From Roseovarius sp. ZX-A-9 (GTDB taxonomy: Bacteria; Pseudomonadota; Alphaproteobacteria; Rhodobacterales; Rhodobacteraceae): a DNA stretch of 64,000 bases. Positions within the stretch are counted from its first letter, which is position 1. Each line of letters opens with the position of its first letter. The stretch lies in contig NZ_JAPWHW010000001.1 of assembly GCF_028369135.1 (NCBI RefSeq), positions 186,001-250,000 of the forward strand, in the 5' to 3' direction. Both the position numbers and the translations under genes were made by a program. Under the pieces are notes generated by a model. That model worked only from the letters and a program-made list of their open reading frames with translations, was not told the origin of the DNA and made no database searches. This document shows positions 7,805 through 17,354 of this stretch, piece by piece.

Positions 7805-8305
7805 CTACGCCTCCTTGGTCAGCCGATCTTCCAGAACGTCGAACGGCACGCCCGGCTTGTCCTTGGCGACCCGGATGACCAGCGAGGTCTTGACGCTGGC
7901 CACATTCTCGACAGCGGTCAGTTCTTCGGTCAGGAACCGTTGAAAACTGCTTAGATCAGGGGCCACGCATTTGAGGATGAAGTCCACTTCGCCGTTCAGC
8001 ATGTGACATTCACGTACCAGCGGCCAGGCCCGGCAACGCGCCTCGAACGCGCTCAGATCGGCCTCGGCCTGGCTGAGCAGTCCGACCGAAGCGAAAACAC
8101 GCACCTCGAAGCCCAGCTCACGCGCATCCACATCCGCGTGATATCCGCGGATATAGCCGCTTTCTTCCAGCGTACGCACCCTGCGCAGGCAGGGCGGCGC
8201 AGAAATGCCGACGCGCCGGGCCAGTTCCACGTTGGTCATACGGCCATCGGCCTGCAATTCGGCCAGAATCTTGCGATCAATCGAGTCAAGGCGGGTTGTC
8301 GCCAT
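7805..8305 (-). CDS. Lrp/AsnC family transcriptional regulator
   Basis: A 166-residue one-domain-pair regulator: an N-terminal winged helix (LDSIDRKILAELQADGRMTNVELARRVGISAPPCLRRVRTLEESGYIRGY) followed by the RAM effector-binding domain (ECHMLNGEVDFILKCVAPDLSSFQRFL, NVASVKTSLVIRVAKDK). Such proteins form octameric dimers and sense amino acids. It is divergent from trxB across 218 bp, an arrangement I associate with Rhodobacterales, and a 15-bp palindrome in that gap is a plausible binding site. The effector cannot be read from the sequence. Confidence 0.92.
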   Translation of the reverse strand: MATTRLDSIDRKILAELQADGRMTNVELARRVGISAPPCLRRVRTLEESGYIRGYHADVDARELGFEVRVFASVGLLSQAEADLSAFEARCRAWPLVRECHMLNGEVDFILKCVAPDLSSFQRFLTEELTAVENVASVKTSLVIRVAKDKPGVPFDVLEDRLTKEA

Positions 8306-8368
8306 CTCTTACCTGTCCTTGGAATGCGCGTTAATGATTTTCCGGTTCTTATATCAGAGCGCGACTCT

Positions 8369-8406
8369 GCGCAACAATGCTTCGCCCTGACGCAATATCG
8401 TTGCGC
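8369..8406. promoter_or_regulatory. Likely Lrp/AsnC operator between lrp-like gene and trxB
   Basis: CGCAATATCGTTGCG at 8391–8405 is a perfect 5-5-5 palindrome, the size and symmetry typical of Lrp/AsnC sites. A further GCGCAAC half at 8369–8375 mirrors GTTGCGC at 8400–8406 with centres 31 bp apart, about three helical turns. It lies in the divergent gap, so it may control either gene. Confidence 0.45.
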
Positions 8407-8523
8407 GATCCGTCCCGACATTCGCATTATGCAGCACAGCATTGCAGGGGTTTCACCCAGCGCCCGCCGCGTCTATATCAGGCCGATACCGACGCGCAAT
8501 GACTGACCCGAAAGGCACGCCCC

Positions 8524-9480
8524 ATGGCCGAAACTCGCAAGACCAAGGTACTTATCATCGGCTCCGGCCCGGCAGGATACACCGCCGGCGTCTACGCCAG
8601 CCGTGCGATGTTGAATCCGATCCTGGTGCAGGGGATCGAACCGGGCGGCCAGCTGACCACCACCACCGAAGTCGAGAACTGGCCTGGCGATACCGAAGTG
8701 CAGGGTCCTGATCTGATGGTGCGGATGGAGGCCCACGCCAAGGCCATGGGCTGCGAAATCATCGGCGACATCATCAGCTCGATTGACTTCGACTCGCGCC
8801 CCTTTGTTTGCCAGTCCGACAGCGGCACGGTCTACGAGGCCGACGCGATCATTCTGGCGACCGGTGCGCGCGCCAAATGGCTGGGCCTGCCCAGCGAAGA
8901 GAAATTCAAAGGCTTCGGCGTCAGCGCCTGCGCCACCTGTGACGGGTTCTTCTATCGCGGGCAGGAGATCGTCGTCGTAGGTGGCGGCAACACGGCGGTC
9001 GAAGAGGCCCTGTTCCTGACCAATTTCGCCTCCAAGGTCACGCTAATCCACCGCCGCGATGAATTGCGCGCCGAGCGCATCCTGATTGACCGGCTGGAGA
9101 AGAACCCCAAGATCCACCCGCTGTGGTTCCACGAACTGGACGAGGTCTATGGCTCCGAGAACCCGCTGGGCGTCGAAGGGGTCAAGGTCAAGCATACGAA
9201 AACCGGCGAGATCACCGACATCCCCTGCAAGGGCGTCTTTATCGCCATCGGCCATGCGCCCGCGAACGAATTGGTCAAGGATGTGCTGGAAACGCACATG
9301 GGCGGCTATGTCGTCACCAAGCCCGATAGCACCGAAACCACTGTGCCCGGCATCTTCGCCGCGGGGGATCTGACCGACTGGAAATACCGTCAGGCGGTCA
9401 CTTCGGCCGGTATGGGCTGCATGGCAGCGCTCGAGGCCGAGCGCTGGCTGGCCGAACAAGCCGATGCGCCGCGCGACTAA
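8524..9480 (+). CDS. trxB: Thioredoxin-disulfide reductase
   Basis: TrxB uses NADPH and FAD to reduce thioredoxin in the cytoplasm. The 318-residue sequence shows the FAD-binding GSGPAGYTAGVYASR at the N-terminus, the redox-active pair in SACATCDGFFYRG, the NADPH-binding VVVGGGNTAVEEALFLTNFA, and the C-terminal FAD contact GIFAAGDLTDWKYRQAVTSAGMGC. Length is normal. It is transcribed alone, divergent from the Lrp-type regulator, with a hairpin about 25 bases after its stop. Confidence 0.96.
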   Translation: MAETRKTKVLIIGSGPAGYTAGVYASRAMLNPILVQGIEPGGQLTTTTEVENWPGDTEVQGPDLMVRMEAHAKAMGCEIIGDIISSIDFDSRPFVCQSDSGTVYEADAIILATGARAKWLGLPSEEKFKGFGVSACATCDGFFYRGQEIVVVGGGNTAVEEALFLTNFASKVTLIHRRDELRAERILIDRLEKNPKIHPLWFHELDEVYGSENPLGVEGVKVKHTKTGEITDIPCKGVFIAIGHAPANELVKDVLETHMGGYVVTKPDSTETTVPGIFAAGDLTDWKYRQAVTSAGMGCMAALEAERWLAEQADAPRD

Positions 9481-9505
9481 ACCAAAACACCCCCGGGGCA
9501 TGGGA

Positions 9506-9523
9506 CCGGAACGCCGGTTCCGG
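9506..9523 (+). terminator. Hairpin downstream of trxB
   Basis: CCGGAAC (9506–9512) pairs with GTTCCGG (9517–9523) around a GCCG loop. There is no T run after it, so termination efficiency is doubtful. Confidence 0.4.
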
Positions 9524-9586
9524 GCCTCAGTGAAGTCCGCATAGCGCCGCCTAACCAAGTCACGACGTGATCGGGGATTTCCAGAT

Positions 9587-9603
9587 CCCGTTTTGAAAAC
9601 GGG
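9587..9603 (-). terminator. Palindrome downstream of the GT10 gene
   Basis: CCCGTTTTGAAAACGGG is a 17-base near-perfect palindrome just past the end of the minus-strand glycosyltransferase gene. It could be a transcript end hairpin or a protein-binding site. No U tract is present. Confidence 0.35.
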
Positions 9604-9621
9604 GAACGCGGCACTGTTCCC

Positions 9622-10488
9622 TCAGGCGCTGTCCAGCACCGCACGCGCCGCGCGGCCCATGTAGTCGGCCCAACCGTCGGCCTGTCCCTGCACCGCGATC
9701 AGGCCAGGGCGCAATGCCTCGTACTGGGTCTCCGATACGTCCAGAACGGCGCGCCGGATATCTTCTTGGGATTCGCATATGATCATACCGCTGGTGTCGA
9801 TGAAATCGGCGATATTCGGGCAACCCCAGTAAATCGGCACGGTCTGGCACAGCACCGCGTCCAGCAACTTCTCGGTAAAGTAATTCCGCTCGCGCACATT
9901 CTCGATCACGATGGAATAGCGGTAGGGGGCCAGACCTTCGGCCTTGGCACCGAAGGGGACATAACCACCGCCCATCGTATCCACGTCCAGCCCCTCCGCA
10001 CTGGCCCAGGCAGCGACGCTGTGACGCAATGCGTGCCCCTCTTGCGAGCGTTTGGCCGAGGCTATGAGCGAGGTCATGCGCGTCTTGGTCAGGTCCAGCG
10101 TGCGCCATTCCGGCACCCATGTGCTGCCATGAGCAAAAAAGATGCCATTGGGGATCGCCGCCAGCAGTCCCTCGTTGCAGGTCAGAACCCGAAAAAAGCG
10201 CCGATAGCTCCAGCGCAGCCTGCGCAGATGATGGCCGTGGATCGCAGGCGGTTCCATCACCATGATCGAGATCCGCGCACGGATACCCCAGAACGGGCGG
10301 AAATGCAGCGTGGTCCGGGGAAAGACGATGAGATGATCATCAGTGCCAAGATCGCGCAGACATTTGCCCGAGATTTCTTGAGGCGTGCCCAAGGGCCAGA
10401 TCAACCGCTCCAGCGGGATCGCGCCAGGCTGTGCACCCAGCTTCATATTGCTGGGCAGAATGGCGATTTTCGGGGTGGCCTGAGGCAC
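9622..10488 (-). CDS. Glycosyltransferase family 10 (fucosyltransferase-like)
   Basis: A 288-residue protein whose C-terminal half carries the conserved GT10 block: PYRYSIVIENVRERNYFTEK, then LLDAVLCQTVPIYWGCPNIADFI (about residues 188–230). In alpha-1,3/1,4-fucosyltransferases this segment binds GDP-fucose. The N-terminal half (for example ISIMVMEPPAIHGHH and VLTCNEGLLAAIPNG) fits the acceptor-binding lobe. There is no membrane anchor or signal peptide, so it would act in the cytoplasm on a glycan precursor. The start is GTG at 10488. It stands alone, with no neighbouring polysaccharide genes, which hints at acquisition as a single gene. The donor sugar cannot be proven from sequence. Confidence 0.8.
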   Translation of the reverse strand: MPQATPKIAILPSNMKLGAQPGAIPLERLIWPLGTPQEISGKCLRDLGTDDHLIVFPRTTLHFRPFWGIRARISIMVMEPPAIHGHHLRRLRWSYRRFFRVLTCNEGLLAAIPNGIFFAHGSTWVPEWRTLDLTKTRMTSLIASAKRSQEGHALRHSVAAWASAEGLDVDTMGGGYVPFGAKAEGLAPYRYSIVIENVRERNYFTEKLLDAVLCQTVPIYWGCPNIADFIDTSGMIICESQEDIRRAVLDVSETQYEALRPGLIAVQGQADGWADYMGRAARAVLDSA

Positions 10489-10621
10489 ATGCGTCTCGCT
10501 GTCGGGTTTGCGTCAACCTTAGAACAGCAGGCGGGGAAGGTGAATCGAAATCGCCACACCCGCCACACGCACCGCCTTGTTCAAGCAGCAAGACTCTATG
10601 GTCAGGCCACACGCATCCCGA

Positions 10622-10849
10622 TTAGTGCACTGCCACCGGCGTCAGATCGTTCTGCCGGGCCAGCACAAAGGCCAGCTTGCGGTCACGCACCAGCGCCAGT
10701 CGCTCACCCTCGGCGCTGTGAACGGCATAAAGCCGGTCCAGCCCATGAACCTGTGCCTGCAGAGCCTGCGGCAGTTCGGTCACATCGACCGAACGCACAT
10801 ATGCGATGCGGTTTTGTTCGCCTGCGCCAAAATCATACTTGGTATCCAT
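10622..10849 (-). CDS. DUF1150 family protein
   Basis: A 75-residue protein of the alphaproteobacterial DUF1150 family, recognised from RIAYVRSVDVTELPQALQAQ, LYAVHSAEGERLALVRDRKLAFVLARQNDLTPV. The gene starts 12 nt after the stop of the Hsp20 gene and is in the same direction, the usual arrangement for this family. That pairing suggests a link to heat-shock protein function or regulation. No catalytic motif is visible. Confidence 0.85.
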   Translation of the reverse strand: MDTKYDFGAGEQNRIAYVRSVDVTELPQALQAQVHGLDRLYAVHSAEGERLALVRDRKLAFVLARQNDLTPVAVH

Positions 10850-10861
10850 ACTCTTCCTCTC

Positions 10862-11281
10862 CTATGCGCGGTTCTTGTTGATCTTGATGGTCTGTACGGC
10901 CATCTCGGGTTGGGCCCGGGTCAGATCGACATGCAGCAGCCCGTTTTCCATGATCGCCGCGCCCACCTCGACGCCGTCAGCCAGCACGAAAGATCGCTGA
11001 AACTGGCGGCCCGCGATGCCGCGATGCAGGAATACCCGTTCGCCCATGTCGTCGGCTTGGCGGCCACGTATGACCAATTGCCTGTCCTCGACCGTCACGG
11101 CCAGATCATCTTCGGAAAACCCGGCCACGGCCAAGGTAATGCGATAGGAGTTTTCGCTGGTCTGTTCGATATTGAACGGCGGATAGCCTTCGTTGCCGGA
11201 TTTGGCGCTGCGTTCCAGCAACCTTTCCAGCTGTTCAAAGCCCAGCATGTAGGGGTGTGCCCCTAAAGTCAGTTTTGTCAT
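10862..11281 (-). CDS. Hsp20 family small heat-shock protein (IbpA-like)
   Basis: A 139-residue alpha-crystallin-type chaperone that holds unfolded proteins. The N-terminal MLGFEQLERLLER and PPFNIEQTSENSYRITLAVAGFSEDDLAVTVEDRQLVIRG, followed by VFLHRGIAGRQFQRSFVLADGVEVGAAIMENGLLHVDL, make the complete alpha-crystallin domain. The C-terminal tail ends QTIKINKNRA with an I-x-I/V-like motif. The frame is open far upstream, but AAGGA lies 7 nt before the ATG at 11281, so the long version is not real. It heads a two-gene operon with DUF1150. Confidence 0.92.
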   Translation of the reverse strand: MTKLTLGAHPYMLGFEQLERLLERSAKSGNEGYPPFNIEQTSENSYRITLAVAGFSEDDLAVTVEDRQLVIRGRQADDMGERVFLHRGIAGRQFQRSFVLADGVEVGAAIMENGLLHVDLTRAQPEMAVQTIKINKNRA

Positions 11282-11449
11282 CGACATGTCCTTGAATCTA
11301 AGCGACCGGTCCATATGCAAGTGGCCCCATTCTGGCGACCACCGCATGAAAGGAATATGGGCACTCACTCCGGGCGCCGCAAGGGCTTTGCGAAACGTGC
11401 AACAGCGCCTATCCTGTCTTTCCATGCAACCTTGAGGGAATCGGGGCTT

Positions 11450-11674
11450 ATGAACGCTTTTGGCGACCTGTCGATGAAATCGGACGACGTGCTCCACGTC
11501 GAGCTGATCGAATTCCGCCGTCAGCACCGTGATCTGGATCTGGCAATCTCGGCGCTCGAAGAGCGCGGTCCGCTCGATCGGCTTACAATCAAACGGCTCA
11601 AGCAACAGAAATTGCGTCTCAAGGACCGGATTGCCTATATCGAGGACCGTCTGACGCCGGATATCATTGCCTAG
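11450..11674 (+). CDS. YdcH family protein (DUF465)
   Basis: A 74-residue helical hairpin protein of the DUF465/YdcH type: [25 protein letters not shown], then [26 protein letters not shown]. The pattern of charged residues suits an antiparallel coiled coil. The frame runs upstream to 11315, but the conserved part begins at this ATG, preceded by GAGGGAATCGGG. It is followed 47 bp later by purE in the same direction. The biochemical role of the family is not known. Confidence 0.85.
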   Translation: MNAFGDLSMKSDDVLHVELIEFRRQHRDLDLAISALEERGPLDRLTIKRLKQQKLRLKDRIAYIEDRLTPDIIA

Positions 11675-11721
11675 CCGTCGCGGGTGAGTATAGTGCGCCC
11701 TCCAACATCGGGGGACACGAC

Positions 11722-12210
11722 ATGCCGGACGTGACAGTAGGGATCATCATGGGCAGTCAGTCGGACTGGCCCACGATGAAGCAGGCCGCGGAAATTCTGG
11801 ACGAACTGGACATCGCCTACGAGACCCGGATCGTATCAGCCCACCGTACCCCGGACCGGCTTTGGGATTACGGCCTCAACGCCGCCGAACGCGGCCTGAA
11901 GGCGATCATCGCCGGCGCGGGTGGGGCCGCGCACCTGCCGGGCATGATGGCATCCAAAACCCGCGTGCCCGTGATCGGCGTGCCGATCCAGACCAAGGCC
12001 CTGTCGGGTATAGACAGCCTTTACTCCATCGTGCAGATGCCGCGCGGTTATCCGGTCGCAACCATGGCGATCGGTGCTGCGGGAGCTGCCAATGCCGGGC
12101 TGATGGCCGCCGCGATTCTGGCCAACAATGACGCCGCACTGGCCGAACGACTGGACGCCTGGCGCGCCGCGCTCTCGGCCTCGATCCCGCAGGAGCCTCG
12201 TGATGACTAA
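11722..12210 (+). CDS. purE: N5-carboxyaminoimidazole ribonucleotide mutase
   Basis: PurE class I converts N5-CAIR to CAIR in purine biosynthesis. The 162-residue protein contains the active-site segments [51 protein letters not shown] and [16 protein letters not shown], covering the whole family consensus. A GGGGGA ribosome-binding site precedes the ATG. It overlaps purK by 8 bases, so the two enzymes of this two-step route are co-translated. Confidence 0.97.
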   Translation: MPDVTVGIIMGSQSDWPTMKQAAEILDELDIAYETRIVSAHRTPDRLWDYGLNAAERGLKAIIAGAGGAAHLPGMMASKTRVPVIGVPIQTKALSGIDSLYSIVQMPRGYPVATMAIGAAGAANAGLMAAAILANNDAALAERLDAWRAALSASIPQEPRDD

Positions 12211-13276
12211 CCCCCTGCCACAAGGCGCAACCATTGGTATCCTCGGCGGCGGGCAGCTGGGGCGTATGCTCAGCGTTGCAGCCGCGCGTCTGGGCTTCAA
12301 AACCTGCATCTTCGAACCCGGCGCCGACTGCCCCGCCAGCCACGTGGCCAACGCCCATATTCAAGCGGCATACGAGGACGAGGGCGCGCTGCGCAAATTT
12401 GCCGCCAGCGTCGATGTCATCACCTTCGAGTTCGAGAATATCCCCACCTCTGCGCTTGATATTCTTGAGGCGCTCAAGCCCGTGCGCCCGAACCGCAAGG
12501 CCCTGCGTGTCAGCCAGGATCGGCTGGTGGAAAAGGCATTTCTGAACGATCTGGGGCTGCAAACCGCCCCATTTGCCGCCGTGGATGATGGCGTGGACCT
12601 GACCCAAGCCATGTCCGAAATCGGCCTGCCCGCGATTCTGAAAACCCGCCGTTTTGGCTATGACGGCAAGGGACAGGCCCGTATCAGCAGCCCCAACGAG
12701 GCCGAAGCGGCGCTGGCCGAGATGAACGGCGCGCCGTCGCTCTACGAGGGGTTCGTGGACTTCAGCCGCGAAGTTTCGGTGATCGCCGCGCGAGGTCTGG
12801 CTGGCGACGTGGCCTGCTACGATCCCGGCGAGAATGTGCATGAGGGCGGCATCCTGCGCACCACGACCATACCGGCACGCCTTACCACCGCCCAGCGCAC
12901 CGACGCCGTGCTGCTGGCAGCGAAGATCCTGAACAAGCTGGATTATGTCGGGGTGATGGGGGTGGAGCTGTTCGTGACGGACGCCGGCCTCGTGGTGAAC
13001 GAGATCGCGCCGCGCGTGCATAATTCGGGCCATTGGACGCAAAACGGCTGCGCGGTGGATCAGTTCGAACAACATATTCGCGCGGTCGCGGGCTGGCCGC
13101 TGGGCGGCGGCGTGCGGCATTCGAACGTGGTGATGGAAAACCTCATCGGTGACGACATGGACCGCGTGCCGGATCTGGCAAAAGACGGAACTGCCGCGCT
13201 GCACCTCTACGGCAAGGCCGAGGTCAAACCGGGCCGAAAGATGGGCCATGTAAACAAGATCACCGGCCCGGCCTGA
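12203..13276 (+). CDS. purK: N5-carboxyaminoimidazole ribonucleotide synthase
   Basis: PurK is the ATP-grasp enzyme that carboxylates AIR to N5-CAIR, the substrate of PurE. The 357-residue sequence begins with [22 protein letters not shown] and contains [40 protein letters not shown] and the metal-binding stretch [15 protein letters not shown]. The start ATG lies inside the end of purE, with AGGAG 7 nt upstream; the longer open frame is not supported. A GC-rich hairpin follows its stop. Confidence 0.97.
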   Translation: MTNPLPQGATIGILGGGQLGRMLSVAAARLGFKTCIFEPGADCPASHVANAHIQAAYEDEGALRKFAASVDVITFEFENIPTSALDILEALKPVRPNRKALRVSQDRLVEKAFLNDLGLQTAPFAAVDDGVDLTQAMSEIGLPAILKTRRFGYDGKGQARISSPNEAEAALAEMNGAPSLYEGFVDFSREVSVIAARGLAGDVACYDPGENVHEGGILRTTTIPARLTTAQRTDAVLLAAKILNKLDYVGVMGVELFVTDAGLVVNEIAPRVHNSGHWTQNGCAVDQFEQHIRAVAGWPLGGGVRHSNVVMENLIGDDMDRVPDLAKDGTAALHLYGKAEVKPGRKMGHVNKITGPA

Positions 13277-13293
13277 ACGCCCGCCGCAGCCGG

Positions 13294-13322
13294 GTCGTGC
13301 CGCGAAACCACCCCGGCACGAC
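13294..13322 (+). terminator. Hairpin downstream of purK
   Basis: GTCGTGCCG (13294–13302) pairs perfectly with CGGCACGAC (13314–13322) around an 11-base loop, between the convergent purK and rnr. The tail is TCTCTG rather than a T run. Confidence 0.45.
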
Positions 13323-13366
13323 TCTCTGTGCCAGAGGTTTCCAAGCGCTAGGGAAACGCCTGATTG

Positions 13367-15622
13367 TCAGGTCCGTGTGCGCTTCACTTTCTTCTTGGCT
13401 TTCGCCGCCTTGCGTTTGGCCTGCCCCAGCTTGCGTCTGGGCGATTTGCCCCGTGCGCCGGACGCGCCGCGCGTCGCCGCCTTGCCCTCGATCGTGATCA
13501 GGTCAAGCGAGATACCGCCCGTTACAGGCGCCGCCTCGGCCAGTCGTACCGTGACCCGTTGGCCCAGCCCGATCACGCGGCCCGTATCTGATCCGGTCAG
13601 CGTCGCAGTGCCCGGATCGAACTGGAAATACTCGCGCCCCAGATTGCGGATGGGGATCAGCCCGTCCGCCCCGGTTTCGTCCAGCCGGACGAACACGCCG
13701 AACTTGGCAATGCCGCTGATTCGCCCCGAGAACTCCTCGCCCACGCGCTCGCTGAGGAAGGCCGCGAGGTAGCGGTCATTGGTATCGCGCTCGGCCATCA
13801 TGCTGCGGCGCTCGGTTTCCGAGATATGCTGTGCCGTCGCCTCCAGCTGGTCCTCGTCGCCGGGCTGCAAACCGTCATCGCCCCAGCCATGCGCCGAGAT
13901 CAGCGCGCGATGCACGATCAGGTCAGCGTAGCGCCGGATCGGCGAGGTGAAATGCGCATAGGCGCGCAGCGCCAGTCCGAAATGGCCAAAATTGCTGGGC
14001 GCGTAATAAGCCTGCGTCATGGCGCGCAGGGTGCTCATGTTGATCTGCTCGGCATGGTCCGTGCCCGCAGCGCCGCGCAACAGCGAATTGATATGATGCG
14101 TCTTCAGCACCTGCCCCTTGGCCAGCGTCAACCCGGCCGCCTCGGCCACCTCGCGCAGCGTATCCAGCTTTTCCTCGGGCGGCTCTTCGTGGACCCGGAA
14201 GAGCAGCGGGGATTTCTTCGCGTTCAGCACCTCGGCGGCGGCGACATTCGCCAACACCATGAATTCCTCGATCAGCTTGTGCGCGTCCAGCCGGTCGGTG
14301 AAATTCACGCTGAGCACTACGCCCTCTTCGCTCAGCTCTACCTTGCGTTCGGGCAGGTCCAGCTCCAGCGGTTGACGATGCTTTCGCGCGATCTTGAGCG
14401 TTTCGTACGCGGCATACAGCGGACGGATCACGTCCTCCATCAGCGGGCCGCATTTGTCGTTCGGCGCGCCGTCCATCGCCGCCTGCACCTCTTGGTAGTT
14501 CAGCGATGCGGCAGAGCGCATGAGGCCACGCACGAATTTCTGCCCAATCTTCTCGCCCTGGGCGTTGACCACCATGCGCACCGCGATGCAGGCGCGCGGC
14601 ACGCCTTCGTGCAAGGAACATAGATCACCCGACAGCCGATCGGGCAGCATCGGCACCACGCGATCCGGGAAATAGCTGGAATTGCCGCGCTTGCGCGCCT
14701 CGGCATCCAGCGCCGAGCCGGGCGTGACGTAATGGGCCACATCGGCGATGGCCACCCAGATCACATGACCGCCCTCGTTTTTCGGGTCTTCATCGGCATG
14801 GGCGTAGCAGGCATCGTCGTGATCGCGCGCATCCCATGGGTCGATGGTGATCAGCGGCATGTCCCGCAGATCGGTGCGCCCTTTGAGGCCCGCAGGCTTC
14901 ATCGCGTCCGCCTCGGCGATCACCTCATCGGGGAAATCATCCGGAATACCGTGCTGGTGAATCGCGATCAGTGACACGGCGCGGGGCGCGCTGGGATCGC
15001 CCAGCCGCGCCAGAATCCGCGCGCGCGGCAAGCCCATGCGGTCCTTGGGGCCGGATTGTTCGGCCTCCACCAACTCACCATCCTTGGCGCCCGCCGTTGC
15101 ATTCTCGGGCACCAGCCATTCCTTGCCGTTGCCCTTGTCGATGGGCAGAATGCGCCCGCCTTCGCTGCCTTTCCGGAACACGCCCAGCACCTTGTGCGGA
15201 TTGGTGCCGATACGGCGGATCAGCCGGGCCTCGTATTGGTGGGCCTCGCCGGTCACTTCCTGCAGCCGCGCAAGGATACGCTCACCTGTGGCCAGCGCCG
15301 GGTCGCCCGCCCGCGGCACCAGCAAAACGGCAGGCTCGGTGCCGCTGCCCTGCCATTCCAGCGGGCGTGCCATCAGGTCACCATCCGGCGTCGGCTCTGT
15401 CACTTGCAGCACGCTGACGGGCGGCAGGCGATCCGGATCGCGGTAGGTCTTCTTGCGCTTTTCCAGATGCCCCTCGGCCTCAAGCTCCTTGAGCACGCGT
15501 TTCAGGTCGATCCGCGCGGCACCCTTGATCCCGAAGGCCTTGGCGATATCGCGTTTCGAGGTGAGGGTCGGGTTGTCGGAAATCCATTGCAGGATTTCGT
15601 CCTTGTTGGGCTGCTGGCTCAT
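13367..15622 (-). CDS. rnr: Ribonuclease R
   Basis: RNase R is a processive 3'-to-5' exoribonuclease that degrades structured RNA. The 751 residues show an N-terminal winged-helix/cold-shock part (LTSKRDIAKAFGIKGAARIDLKRVL), the RNB catalytic core with the acidic cluster TIDPWDARDHDDACY, GNSSYFPDRVVPMLP and FTSPIRRYADLIVHRAL, then an S1 domain (FSGRISGIAKFGVFVRLDETGADGLIP), and a Lys/Arg-rich C-terminal tail. These are the family's domains in order and length. The gene is alone on the minus strand, convergent with purK. Confidence 0.96.
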   Translation of the reverse strand: MSQQPNKDEILQWISDNPTLTSKRDIAKAFGIKGAARIDLKRVLKELEAEGHLEKRKKTYRDPDRLPPVSVLQVTEPTPDGDLMARPLEWQGSGTEPAVLLVPRAGDPALATGERILARLQEVTGEAHQYEARLIRRIGTNPHKVLGVFRKGSEGGRILPIDKGNGKEWLVPENATAGAKDGELVEAEQSGPKDRMGLPRARILARLGDPSAPRAVSLIAIHQHGIPDDFPDEVIAEADAMKPAGLKGRTDLRDMPLITIDPWDARDHDDACYAHADEDPKNEGGHVIWVAIADVAHYVTPGSALDAEARKRGNSSYFPDRVVPMLPDRLSGDLCSLHEGVPRACIAVRMVVNAQGEKIGQKFVRGLMRSAASLNYQEVQAAMDGAPNDKCGPLMEDVIRPLYAAYETLKIARKHRQPLELDLPERKVELSEEGVVLSVNFTDRLDAHKLIEEFMVLANVAAAEVLNAKKSPLLFRVHEEPPEEKLDTLREVAEAAGLTLAKGQVLKTHHINSLLRGAAGTDHAEQINMSTLRAMTQAYYAPSNFGHFGLALRAYAHFTSPIRRYADLIVHRALISAHGWGDDGLQPGDEDQLEATAQHISETERRSMMAERDTNDRYLAAFLSERVGEEFSGRISGIAKFGVFVRLDETGADGLIPIRNLGREYFQFDPGTATLTGSDTGRVIGLGQRVTVRLAEAAPVTGGISLDLITIEGKAATRGASGARGKSPRRKLGQAKRKAAKAKKKVKRTRT

Positions 15623-15865
15623 AATGCTGATCTATCATGGCAAACGGCGGGCGTCATCCGGGATTACGACACAGTGCCGGCGGCCCTTGCGAGACTCGGG
15701 GAAGCTCTATATCTGATCTTGCATGAGACGGATTTTTGACATGGACGATCGCGCGCGCCTGCCCTGGCGGTTTTTTGGCGCATCTGTGAGTGTTCTAGCC
15801 CGCCTATGAGGCGCGCTACCCCCTGTCACGCCTGAATACCATCTGAACAATACGGGAGAGGACCC

Positions 15866-17272
15866 ATGTCCCCCAAAACGCTCTATGACAAAATCTGGGA
15901 TGCCCATCTGGTGCATGAGGCCGAGGATGGCACTTGCCTGCTGTATATCGACCGGCATCTGGTGCATGAAGTGACCAGCCCGCAAGCCTTTGAAGGGCTG
16001 CGCATGGCCGGTCGCAAGGTGCGCGCCCCGGACAAAACGATTGCCGTGCCGGACCACAACGTGCCCACGACACTGGACCGCGCCAACGCCGCCACCATGA
16101 CCGAAGACAGCCGCATCCAGGTCGAGGCGCTGGACCGGAACGCCAAGGAAACAGGCATCCACTACTATCCGGTCAGTGACGTCCGCCAGGGGATCGTGCA
16201 TATCGTCGGCCCCGAACAGGGCTGGACCCTGCCCGGCATGACCGTGGTCTGCGGTGACAGCCATACCGCGACACATGGCGCATTCGGCGCACTGGCGCAT
16301 GGCATCGGCACGTCGGAGGTCGAGCATGTGCTGGCCACCCAGACGCTGATCCAGCAGAAATCGAAGAACATGAAAGTCGAGATCACCGGCAAGCTTTCGC
16401 CCGGTGTGACCGCCAAGGACATCACGCTGACCGTGATCGGCGAGACCGGCACCGCCGGCGGCACCGGCTACGTGATCGAATATTGCGGCGAGGCGATCCG
16501 CGATCTCAGCATGGAAGGCCGCATGACCGTCTGCAACATGGCGATCGAAGGCGGCGCGCGCGCCGGGCTGATCGCGCCGGACGAAAAGACCTTTGAATAC
16601 TGCAAAGGCCGCCCGCACGCACCAAAAGGCGCGGCATGGGAGGCGGCGCTGGCCTGGTGGAAGACGCTCTATTCCGACGACGACGCGCATTGGGACAAAG
16701 TCATCACGATTCGTGGTGAAGACATTGCGCCGGTCGTCACCTGGGGCACATCCCCCGAGGACGTGCTGCCGATCACTGCCTCCGTCCCCGCCGCCAGCGA
16801 CTTTACCGGCGGCAAGGTCGGCGCGGCGCAGCGCAGCCTCGACTACATGGGTCTGACCCCCGGCACACCGCTGAGCGAAGTCGAGATCGACACGGTGTTC
16901 ATCGGCTCGTGCACCAATGGCCGGATCGAGGATCTGCGCGCTGCGGCCGCGATCCTGAAAGGCAAGAAGATCAAGGAAGGGTTGCGCGCCATGATCGTGC
17001 CAGGCTCTGGTCTGGTACGCGCCCAAGCCGAGGAAGAAGGGCTGGCCGATATCTTCATCGAGGCCGGGTTCGAATGGCGGCTTGCGGGCTGCTCCATGTG
17101 TCTGGCGATGAACCCCGATCAACTCTCGCCCGGCGAGCGCTGCGCCGCCACGTCGAACCGTAATTTCGAGGGCCGCCAGGGCCGCGGTGGACGTACGCAC
17201 CTGATGTCCCCCGCGATGGCGGCCGCCGCAGCCGTGACCGGCAGGCTCACGGACGTGCGCGAGATGATGTGA
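15866..17272 (+). CDS. leuC: 3-isopropylmalate dehydratase large subunit
   Basis: LeuC with LeuD isomerises 2-isopropylmalate to 3-isopropylmalate in leucine synthesis. The 468-residue aconitase-type subunit shows [48 protein letters not shown], and the Fe–S cluster cysteines in [17 protein letters not shown] and in [22 protein letters not shown] precedes the ATG. leuD follows after 82 bp on the same strand. Confidence 0.97.
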   Translation: MSPKTLYDKIWDAHLVHEAEDGTCLLYIDRHLVHEVTSPQAFEGLRMAGRKVRAPDKTIAVPDHNVPTTLDRANAATMTEDSRIQVEALDRNAKETGIHYYPVSDVRQGIVHIVGPEQGWTLPGMTVVCGDSHTATHGAFGALAHGIGTSEVEHVLATQTLIQQKSKNMKVEITGKLSPGVTAKDITLTVIGETGTAGGTGYVIEYCGEAIRDLSMEGRMTVCNMAIEGGARAGLIAPDEKTFEYCKGRPHAPKGAAWEAALAWWKTLYSDDDAHWDKVITIRGEDIAPVVTWGTSPEDVLPITASVPAASDFTGGKVGAAQRSLDYMGLTPGTPLSEVEIDTVFIGSCTNGRIEDLRAAAAILKGKKIKEGLRAMIVPGSGLVRAQAEEEGLADIFIEAGFEWRLAGCSMCLAMNPDQLSPGERCAATSNRNFEGRQGRGGRTHLMSPAMAAAAAVTGRLTDVREMM

Positions 17273-17354
17273 GGTCGACCGCCGGGCCACGGGCCCGGCG
17301 CACCCAGATTTGGCAGGACGGGCTCCAGCCCGCTACCGCACCAGGAGACACGAC

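Noticed and set aside
15740..15808. A 22-codon ORF before leuC (MDDRARLPWRFFGASVSVLARL) with two rare CTA leucine codons, as a possible leader peptide
   Set aside because: There is no run of leucine codons and no clear terminator/antiterminator pair, so attenuation is not supported.
15707..17290. A minus-strand 527-codon frame opposite leuC
   Set aside because: LeuC on the other strand is complete and unmistakable; the antisense frame has no recognisable features.
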